DNA of 64,000 bases from Ovoidimarina sp050299695 (GTDB lineage Bacteria > Pseudomonadota > Alphaproteobacteria > Rhodobacterales > Rhodobacteraceae). The notes below the pieces were generated by a model that searched no databases, was not told where the DNA came from, and worked only from the letters and a program-made list of their open reading frames with translations. The position numbers and the translations under genes are program-made. This document shows, one piece after another, positions 57,104 through 64,000 of this stretch. Where the stretch lies: contig JBNKWI010000006.1 in NCBI GenBank assembly GCA_050299695.1, forward strand, positions 1-64,000, given 5' to 3'. The first letter of the stretch is position 1. Each line of letters starts with the position of its first letter.

Positions 57104-57637
57104 TCAGGCGCCTTCGAAGGCGCAGAGGGCGTGGACCTCGAAGCCGAGGGCTTCGAGGCGGTTGCGGCCGCCGAGTTCGGGCAGGTCGACGACGAAGGCG
57201 CAGCCGGTGATCTCGCCGCCGAGGCGTTCGATCAGGCGGATGCCGGCTTCGGCGGTGCCGCCGGTGGCGAGGAGGTCGTCGACGAGGAGCACCTTCTCGC
57301 CGGCGCGGATCGCGTCGTCGTGCAGTTCGACCACGGCCTCGCCGTATTCGAGCTGGTACTCCTCGGCGATGGTCGCGCCGGGGAGCTTGCCCTTCTTCCG
57401 GACCGGCACGAAGCCCACCGAGAGCTGGTGCGCTACCGCGCCGCCGAGGATGAAGCCGCGCGCCTCGAGGCCCACGACCTTGTCGATCTCGGTGCCGGCA
57501 TAGGGGTGCAGGAGCTGGTCGATGCACATCCGGAAGCCGCGCGGATCGGCGAAGAGCGTGGTGACATCCCGGAACATGATGCCCTCATGGGGGAAGTCGG
57601 GGATGGTGCGGATGTAGTCCTTGACGGTCTTGGCCAT
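57104..57637 (-). CDS. apt: Adenine phosphoribosyltransferase
   Basis: Purine salvage enzyme converting adenine and PRPP to AMP, 177 residues. IRTIPDFPHEGIMFRDVTTL at the N-terminus, VVGLEARGFILGGAVAHQLS, and the PRPP loop VLLVDDLLATGGTAEAGIRL are diagnostic. Length and motifs are full. It heads a two-gene unit with the DUF1444-like gene. Confidence 0.97.
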   Translation of the reverse strand: MAKTVKDYIRTIPDFPHEGIMFRDVTTLFADPRGFRMCIDQLLHPYAGTEIDKVVGLEARGFILGGAVAHQLSVGFVPVRKKGKLPGATIAEEYQLEYGEAVVELHDDAIRAGEKVLLVDDLLATGGTAEAGIRLIERLGGEITGCAFVVDLPELGGRNRLEALGFEVHALCAFEGA

Positions 57638-57735
57638 GGTCGGTTCGGTCTCTTTCGCGCTTGGGCCCGGGCGAACCTAGTCGGATCGCGCGGGGCAGGG
57701 AACAGGTATTGCGGGCGGCGTGTCGCGCAGGTGCG

Positions 57736-58212
57736 TCAGGGCCCGAAATTCGGTTTCGCCACCATCAGCCAGAAAACGCCGGTCAGCGCCGCGAAGGCGG
57801 GCCAGCCGAGCGCGAACCAGAGGCGGTAGAGCCGGCGGGCCTCGTCGGGCAGGGGCCGCCCCTCGGCCAGCGCGGCGCCGGCAAGATCGCGGATCCGGAT
57901 CTGCAGACGGACCACGGGCGCCCAGCAGGCGAAGGCGAGGAGATAGGCGGCGTAGGTCAGGAGGAGCCAGGGTTCGGTGGGGGCGTAGCCGGTCAGGTGG
58001 AGCAGGGCGAGGCCGGTCAGTGGCTGGAACACCCCGGCGGGTGTGGTGAAGATCCAGTCGGCCAGGACCACCGCCGAGGCGACGGAATGGATCGTTTCGA
58101 CCCGGCCCGTCCGCATCGCCATGACCATCTGGAAGGCGGTGCCGATGCCGGTGCCGAAGAGCACCGTCGACGACAGGATGTGGAGCCATTTGAGGGTCAG
58201 GTACCAGTCCAT
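57736..58212 (-). CDS. DUF2269-family membrane protein
   Basis: Integral membrane protein of 158 residues with four helices: LTLKWLHILSSTVLFGTGIG with the conserved His-Ile-Leu-Ser-Ser motif, SAVVLADWIFTTPAGVFQPL, LLTYAAYLLAFACWAPVVRL and FALGWPAFAALTGVFWLMVA. These are family hallmarks; function is unknown. Its ATG overlaps the stop of the epimerase-like gene (TGATG). Confidence 0.9.
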   Translation of the reverse strand: MDWYLTLKWLHILSSTVLFGTGIGTAFQMVMAMRTGRVETIHSVASAVVLADWIFTTPAGVFQPLTGLALLHLTGYAPTEPWLLLTYAAYLLAFACWAPVVRLQIRIRDLAGAALAEGRPLPDEARRLYRLWFALGWPAFAALTGVFWLMVAKPNFGP

Positions 58213-59473
58213 CACCGCTCCTCCGCGAGTGCGAGATGGGTGAGGATCAGGACGAGGATGGGGAGGTTCTTGAGAAGCTCGCCGAACGGGGCGAGCCAGA
58301 GGCCCGGGGTGAGAACGGTCAGTGCGAGGGTGTAGCCCCCCACCATGGCGAGCTGCGCGAGCGCGGTGGCGCGGGGCCGCCAGTTCCAGAGGAGGGCGGC
58401 GGCGAGGGCGAGGTCGAGGGCACCGCCGGCCCGGGCGAGGGCGATCAGGAGCGGCTCCGGGAGGCCGGTTCCGGCGAAGAGCGACAGGAAGCTCCGGGCG
58501 GGGAGCGCGAGGCCGAGGAGGCCGGAGACCAGCCAGAGGAGCGCGAGGGTCAACCGGATCAGCGGTTTCAGGAGATAGAGCCGCGCCTGCCAGAGGTCCT
58601 GCGTGCCGGCGGGCCGGGCGTCGAGGACGGCGGAAAGGGCGCGCGGGCGGGACGGGATGCGGTCGAGGAGCGGTGTGCTGTCGGCGAGTAGGTTGGTCTC
58701 GAGCTGGCGGAGGGCGGTGGTGGAAATGGGGCCGAGCTTCAGGAGGTCGCCAAGCCGTCCGGCGAGGCGCGCGAGGGTCGCGGGCAGGCGCAGGGCCGGC
58801 ACCGGGGGGAGGCCGAGCCAGCGTCGGTGGGCGGCGATGAGCGCGGCCTGGGTGACCGTCTCGGAGCCGCCGATCTGCCAGGCGCCGGGGCCGGGCGCCA
58901 TTGTGAGGCAATCGAGCACTACCCGGGCGAGGTCGGCGGCGTGGATCGGGTTCGTGGTCTCGGTGCCGGAGCCGACCAGCGGCGTCCGGAGCGGCATCGC
59001 AGCGAGGGCCCGGAGGAGCGAGGAGCCGCCATAGGACGTGTCGGCCAGCACGAGGCCCGGGCGCAGGATCGTCACCCCCGCCTCGGCGGCGACGGTTTCA
59101 CCCTGGCGGCGCCAGCGGGCGAAGGGTGTGTCCGCCTCGATCCCCACCGCCGAGATCAGGACGGCGCCGGCTTCGGGTGTGCGGGCGGCGTAGGCGGCGC
59201 GGGGGGCGTCCACATGAACGGCGCGGAAGGCCGGTTCCGGGCCGGTGAGGAGCCCGGCGGCGTTCACGATAGCGGTTCCGTCCGCGAGATGGGGGCGCCA
59301 GAACTCGGGTCTGTGGGTGGCCGGGTCGGTGAGGTCGGCGCGGAGCGTCGCGAAGCCCATTCGCTCGAGCGCGCCGGTGCGGCGGGCGCAGGCAGTGACC
59401 GCGTGCCCCTCGGCGCGGAGGGTGAAGCAGATGTAGCGCCCGATGAAACCGTCGGCGCCGAGGACGAGGACTT

Positions 59474-59477
<4 letters not shown>
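58212..59477 (-). CDS. NAD-dependent epimerase-like protein with C-terminal DoxX-like membrane domain
   Basis: Two-domain protein of 421 residues. The N-terminal extended-SDR part has the NAD motif VLVLGADGFIGRYICFTL, VNAAGLLTGPEPAFRAVHVD and VLISAVGIEADTPFARWRRQ but no clear YxxxK, so it may not be catalytic. The C-terminal third (about 300-421) has four helices (LIRLTLALLWLVSGLLGLAL, LLIALARAGGALDLALAAAL) of DoxX type. GTG start overlaps the mtnP stop (GTGA). The fusion plus the DUF2269 gene suggests a membrane redox or lipid function. Confidence 0.87.
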
Positions 59478-60352
<875 letters not shown>

Positions 60353-60605
60353 GTCTGTCCTCGCGCTGCCGGATTCGCCTTCAGGACGCTAGACACTCGG
60401 CAATCCGGTTGAAAGTGCGTTTCCGATGCGTGCGCAACCCGGGGAAATCTCGCCGCCATCGTTTCCGTGCGGGGTGCAATTCGGGGGGTTCCGGAGGCTT
60501 GTTCGTCGATCGTTAAGCAAACCGACCAATTTCGGACAAATTCTAATAAATCTCTGCTACAACCCTATTCAGACGATGTGACGTAACCAGTGAGCGGACA
60601 GCACC
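60353..60605. promoter_or_regulatory. Divergent promoter region between mtnP and a small gene
   Basis: 253 bases; the right part (60510-60580) is A/T-richer than the surroundings, with TCGTTAAGCAAACCGACC and a later TCTAATAAATCTC. It must hold promoters for both genes. No -35/-10 pair is strong enough to name. Confidence 0.4.
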
Positions 60606-60842
60606 ATGTTCAACGCGGCCCGGACCTTCGATACCTGCACCTCGTTCCGTCCGGCCGGCGAGGCTTCGCCGCAGTCCTTTCGCCCGAACGTTCCGGCGCA
60701 TGTCGTCTATCGCCGTCTCCTCGCGGCCTTCGACGATGACCAACTCCAGGCTCTCGAGAGCGATATCAATCGCTTCGTCGAGAGCGGCCGCATGTCCGCT
60801 TCGCTCGCGGGCATGCTGACCGCAGCAACGCTCGCCGACTGA
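60606..60842 (+). CDS. Hypothetical small protein
   Basis: Unrecognised protein of 78 residues: a polar N-terminus (RTFDTCTSFRPAGEASPQSF) and a helical C-terminal half (VVYRRLLAAFDDDQLQALES, MSASLAGMLTAATLAD). No signal peptide. ATG 60606 lies downstream of an A/T-rich promoter-like region. Intact, with codon use like its neighbours, so probably real. Confidence 0.65.
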   Translation: MFNAARTFDTCTSFRPAGEASPQSFRPNVPAHVVYRRLLAAFDDDQLQALESDINRFVESGRMSASLAGMLTAATLAD

Positions 60843-60874
60843 TCCTCACGCGGACGGCGCAGAACGGCCGGGCG

Positions 60875-61480
60875 TCACTCGCCCGGCCGCTTCAGGCTGA
60901 ACAGCTCGGTGATCCGGGCGTAATCCTTGTAGCCGAGCCGCGCGAGCGGCTGGTAGCGGGTCAGGTCCACGAGGCCGTCCTTCAGCACGTCGTCGCGGAT
61001 ATGGATGCCGGTGACGACGCCGATGGCCATCAGGTTGGAATCTCCTTCGAGTTCGACGATCTGCGAGAGGCGGCATTCGAGATTGGCGGGCGCGTCGGCC
61101 ACACGCGAGCAGGCAATCGTTTCGCAAGGCGCGCGGGCGATGCCGGCATGGTCGAACTCGTCCACCTCGCGGGGCCAGGGGCCCGAGGTGTCGTTCATCA
61201 CGTCGCGGGCAGCGTATTCGACGATGTTCACGCAGAAGACGCCGGTTTCGCGGATATTCGCCATCGAATCCTTGGTGCCGTCGCGGTCGGGCTTCATGGA
61301 GGTCGAGGCGAACATCACCTGCGGCGGCGTGTAGGCGATGGCGTTGAAGAAGGAGTAGGGGGCGAGGTTTTCCGACCCGTCCGCGTCGCGGGTCGAGATC
61401 CAGCCGATCGGCCGCGGCGTCACCAGCGCGTTGAACGGGTTGTGCGGCAGGCCGTGGCCTTCTTCGGGGCGGTAGAACAT
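60875..61480 (-). CDS. Flavin reductase-family FMN-binding protein
   Basis: FMN-binding split-barrel protein of 201 residues. NALVTPRPIGWISTRDADGS, NLAPYSFFNAIAYTPPQVMF and VNIVEYAARDVMNDTSG are the flavin-binding signature of the flavin-reductase-like family; many members supply reduced flavin to a monooxygenase. No monooxygenase gene is near. ATG 61480. Confidence 0.92.
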   Translation of the reverse strand: MFYRPEEGHGLPHNPFNALVTPRPIGWISTRDADGSENLAPYSFFNAIAYTPPQVMFASTSMKPDRDGTKDSMANIRETGVFCVNIVEYAARDVMNDTSGPWPREVDEFDHAGIARAPCETIACSRVADAPANLECRLSQIVELEGDSNLMAIGVVTGIHIRDDVLKDGLVDLTRYQPLARLGYKDYARITELFSLKRPGE

Positions 61481-61554
61481 CGGCGTTTCCCAGCGGTTTG
61501 TGCCCCACTTAGCGCCGTGCTAGGCCCGGTTCCAGCCCGGAATGGGGAGAGCGC

Positions 61555-62055
61555 TTGATCACGCTGCAAGAGGAACGGCCCGAGGACTGGTGGGATGTGG
61601 AGGCACTTTACGACAAGTGCTTCGCGCCCGGACGCGAGGCCCTGTCGTCCTACCGGCTGCGCGACGGGGTGCCGCCGGTAGCGCGGCTGTCGCTGACCGC
61701 GCGTGACGAACTGGGGATCCTGGCGGGCGCGATCCGGCACTGGCCGGTGCTGGTGGGAGGCGTCCCGGCGCTGCTTCTGGGGCCGGTGGCGGTGCACCCG
61801 ACTCGGCAGGGCGAAGGGCTGGGCGCGATGCTGATCGAGAACAGCCTGGCCCGGGCCGTGGGCTGGGACCGGGTGATGCTGGTAGGCGACGCGCCCTATT
61901 ACGGGCGGTTCGGATTCTTCCGCCTCGACGGGGTCACGATGCCGCCGCCGACCAACCCCGAGCGGGTCCTGGGCCGGGCGCTGGCCGAGGGCGCCTGGGA
62001 CGGCGTGACCGGGAGCGTCGAGAAATGGGTGCCGGAGTTGGCGAAAACCCGCTGA
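61555..62055 (+). CDS. GNAT N-acetyltransferase, YhbS-like
   Basis: Predicted acetyltransferase of 166 residues: GPVAVHPTRQGEGLGAMLIE is the acetyl-CoA loop, VMLVGDAPYYGRFGFFRLDG the C-terminal signature of the YhbS group. The start is TTG at 61555 behind GGGGAGAG, since no ATG suits. Substrate unknown. Divergent from the flavin-reductase gene. Confidence 0.9.
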   Translation: MITLQEERPEDWWDVEALYDKCFAPGREALSSYRLRDGVPPVARLSLTARDELGILAGAIRHWPVLVGGVPALLLGPVAVHPTRQGEGLGAMLIENSLARAVGWDRVMLVGDAPYYGRFGFFRLDGVTMPPPTNPERVLGRALAEGAWDGVTGSVEKWVPELAKTR

Positions 62056-62123
62056 CAGCTGTATCGGCGCCGTGCTACCGTTGCGTCATCTTTTTGTATG
62101 ATCTCGGGGGAGTGAGGTATTTT

Positions 62124-62474
62124 ATGAGCTTTGACAATGTATTGCGTGTGGCTGGGGTGGTCTTGGTGACCGTGTCGCTCTCCGCCTGTGCCGTCTCCAT
62201 CGAGCCCTTGTGGAAGCGCAAGGCGGCGGAACCGGAGCCCGCCGCGGCGCCGCAGCCGGCCCGGACGACCCAACGGACGGCTTCCACCTCCTCTCAGCGC
62301 GCGGCGCCGGCGGCGAGCAGTTCGACGAGCAGCACGACGACCAAGACCGCGACCGTGGACGACGGTCCGACCTGCGGCGTGCCCGGCAAGCCGGATTGCA
62401 CGGTGATTGTGCCCGCGACCTCGACCTGGGGCGTCGAAGGCGGCGGAGGCGGCGGCGGAGGCTGGGGTGGCTGA
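62124..62474 (+). CDS. Small Ser/Thr- and Gly-rich lipoprotein
   Basis: Predicted lipoprotein of 116 residues; the signal peptide ends in VSLSAC (Cys22). A low-complexity Pro/Ala/Ser/Thr linker (about 33-75) follows, then CGVPGKPDCTVIVPATSTWG and a Gly-rich end (VEGGGGGGGGWGG). It lies directly before the caspase-like gene with a 1-base gap, so the pair is probably co-transcribed. No family recognised. A candidate surface-tether or partner of the protease. Confidence 0.8.
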   Translation: MSFDNVLRVAGVVLVTVSLSACAVSIEPLWKRKAAEPEPAAAPQPARTTQRTASTSSQRAAPAASSSTSSTTTKTATVDDGPTCGVPGKPDCTVIVPATSTWGVEGGGGGGGGWGG

Positions 62475-62475
62475 C

Positions 62476-64000
62476 ATGGGCTCCCGAGCGCGGTTCATCG
62501 CCTTGGCCACGGCGCTGGCCGTGGCGGGGGCGGCGCCGGCCCTGTCGCAGGTCAATTCGCAGGTCGACAGCCTGATCCGGGGCACCGGAGATGCCGGTCC
62601 GGCCGTGCCCGCGATCAATCTCGATGTGCCCGCCACGAAGCGCTATGCGATCGTGGTGGGGAATTCCGACTACGCGGCCGCGCCGCACCTGCCGAACGCG
62701 GTCTCGGATGCCGAGGTCGTGGCGGATTTCCTGCGCGGCCAGGGCTATGACGTGCGCGAGCACGAGAACCTGACGAAACGCGGCTTCGAGGCGATGTTGC
62801 GCGAGGCGATGTTCGATGTCTCGAAGGACACCGAGGTGGTGCTGTTCTTCGCCGGGCACGGGTTCCAGATCGGCTCGGAGAACTATCTCGTGCCGGTCGA
62901 TGCGACTTTCACATCGGTCTATGACGTGCCGTTCGAGACGGTGTCGCTCGGCAGCGTCGTCAACATCATCGGCGCCCGGGCGCGGCTTCAGGTGGTGATC
63001 CTGGACAGCTGCCGCAACAACCCCTTCGCGGGCAAGTTCGCGCTGACCCAGATCGGCAACGAGCTGCGCGAGACGCGGACCGGGTTCGCCTCGCTCGCGG
63101 CGCCCTTGAATTCGCTGATGATCTACTCGACCTCGCCGGGCGCGGTGGCGCTCGACGGCAGCGGCGCGAACAGCCCGTTCACCGCGGCACTGGTCGAGGT
63201 CGCGGCCGAGAACCCGGAGACGCCGATCAGCGACGTGTTCGAGGAGGTGCGCCGGCGGGTCTACCGGTCGACCAACGGGCGCCAGGTGCCCTGGGACAGC
63301 TCGACCTTGATCGAGACCGCGCGTTTCGGCGGCCAGCCGGCGCGGTCAGGTGCAGAGGGCGGCGCCGGCGGCGTGACCCGCGGCATCGCCATCGCGAGCA
63401 CCGAGCCCGACATGCCGCTCCCCGAGACCAAGGCGAACGTGACCGTCGACGCGGTGCTGGAGGCGCCTTTCGAGGCAGACGTGGCGATCGGGCAATCGCT
63501 GATCGACGCGCTGAACCTGCCCGCGGGGAGCGCGCTCACCGTCACAGGGCTGCCCGACACCGCGGATGTGGTGATCGAGGATCCGGCCACCGGCATTCGC
63601 CGCGAGGCGCGGGGCAAGACCGTGACCTCGGACGCGCTCGACGGGCTCCTCCTGGTGGCGCGGTCGGTGCAGATCCCGGCGATCGGGCTTCCGAAGCCCG
63701 AGGTGGGCGACCTGATGACCGTCGCCGCGAATGGCGAGGACTACACGGTCGGGCTGCGCTTCGAGGTCGACGCGTGCGATTTCGAGGCGGGCGATCATCT
63801 CGACCCGGACGGGGTGGGCCTGGTGCGCTATGCCAACGAGATCGAGCCACAGAAGGCGCTCGAGGCCTGCCAGGCCGCGGTGGAGCGGGAGCCCGAGGTG
63901 GGGCGGTTCCATTACCAGAAGGGCCGGGCGCTGCGGGCACTGCGGCGCTTCCCCGAGGCGCAGGCCGAGTTCGAGGTCGCCCGGGACCTGGGCCATGCGC
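62476..64000 (+). CDS. Secreted caspase-family (peptidase C14) protease with TPR-like C-terminal region (partial)
   Basis: The gene runs off the right edge; 508 codons are visible. A signal peptide (residues 1-24, ending PALSQ) is followed by a caspase-like domain: KRYAIVVGNSDYAAAPHLPN opens the fold, His128 is in VLFFAGHGFQIGSENYLVPV and Cys179 in VVILDSCRNNPFAGKFALTQ, the expected catalytic dyad. LMIYSTSPGAVALDG is the substrate-pocket strand region. After a linker and sandwich-like domain (about 290-430), a TPR-like unit (ALEACQAAVEREPEVGRFHY, KGRALRALRRFPEAQAEFEV) begins and continues past the edge. The partner may be the adjacent lipoprotein. Confidence 0.92.
   Translation, partial: MGSRARFIALATALAVAGAAPALSQVNSQVDSLIRGTGDAGPAVPAINLDVPATKRYAIVVGNSDYAAAPHLPNAVSDAEVVADFLRGQGYDVREHENLTKRGFEAMLREAMFDVSKDTEVVLFFAGHGFQIGSENYLVPVDATFTSVYDVPFETVSLGSVVNIIGARARLQVVILDSCRNNPFAGKFALTQIGNELRETRTGFASLAAPLNSLMIYSTSPGAVALDGSGANSPFTAALVEVAAENPETPISDVFEEVRRRVYRSTNGRQVPWDSSTLIETARFGGQPARSGAEGGAGGVTRGIAIASTEPDMPLPETKANVTVDAVLEAPFEADVAIGQSLIDALNLPAGSALTVTGLPDTADVVIEDPATGIRREARGKTVTSDALDGLLLVARSVQIPAIGLPKPEVGDLMTVAANGEDYTVGLRFEVDACDFEAGDHLDPDGVGLVRYANEIEPQKALEACQAAVEREPEVGRFHYQKGRALRALRRFPEAQAEFEVARDLGHA

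Overview
The window is ordinary chromosomal DNA from a GC-rich alphaproteobacterium, almost certainly a member of Rhodobacteraceae (Roseobacter/Rhodobacter group). The evidence is the cytochrome aa3 order ctaC-ctaB-(small membrane protein)-ctaG-ctaE-surf1-thrC-M16 peptidase, a Tad pilus locus whose pilins carry the DGAVTVDW signature, two VPLPA-CTERM-type surface proteins, ligase-associated repair genes, and intergenic GGGGGC...GCCCCC / GGCCAGATGA repeats that are common in this order. No rRNA, tRNA, prophage, insertion sequence or CRISPR array was seen.

Layout, left to right. 0-3.1 kb: ybgC-tolQ-tolR-tolA-tolB envelope operon on the minus strand; tolB is cut by the window edge. 3.2-4.8 kb: a DUF4287 gene, a degenerate 300-bp stretch, an ArsR-type regulator with what looks like the stub of a lost partner gene, and a divergent double-CDGSH Fe-S protein. 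4.8-8.5 kb: hotdog thioesterase, PdeM phosphoesterase and ligase-associated DEXH helicase. 8.5-12 kb: a hypothetical protein coupled to an AAA ATPase, and a GT-C-like membrane protein. 12-22.5 kb: the Tad/Flp pilus locus, all on minus: two pilin-like genes, cpaB, cpaC, a small lipoprotein, cpaE, cpaF/tadA, tadB, tadC, two TPR lipoproteins and the prepilin peptidase. Hairpin terminators divide the locus into blocks, and a 13-bp motif recurs at the head of two of them. A lytic transglycosylase lies upstream on plus.

23.9-26.9 kb: a tightly overlapping operon of a DprE2-like reductase, a DprE1-like FAD oxidoreductase and a flippase-like membrane protein. 27-30 kb: acetyltransferase, 3-oxoacid CoA-transferase (two subunits) and a frameshifted LuxR-type regulator. 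30.9-33.5 kb: a membrane-anchored PQQ sugar dehydrogenase with a C-terminal haem-c motif, and a hypothetical protein. 33.8-41.5 kb: acetyltransferase, M16 peptidase, threonine synthase, SURF1 and the cta genes. 41.7-48 kb (plus): tldD, a membrane protein, dprA with a C20 tract just after its start, topA and a zinc-finger protein. 48.2-57 kb: two VPLPA-CTERM-like proteins, a transporter-like membrane protein, saccharopine dehydrogenase-like enzyme, two damaged metallo-beta-lactamase-fold genes, a flavin dehydrogenase and several hypotheticals. 57-64 kb: apt, an operon of mtnP, an NAD-binding/DoxX-like fusion and DUF2269, flavin reductase, acetyltransferase, and a lipoprotein next to a secreted caspase-like protease that runs off the right edge.

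The most distinctive signals not explained by genes are: a dispersed hairpin repeat (33.7 and 43.8 kb) whose arms differ by compensating base changes; an inverted pair of ~110-bp intergenic repeats (30.7 and 37.8 kb); three 11-bp direct repeats upstream of the CoA-transferase operon; the C20 tract in dprA; and the two-block organisation of the Tad locus. Four genes look broken (ArsR partner stub, LuxR regulator, two MBL-fold genes). All function calls are from reading motifs by eye; no database search was possible.
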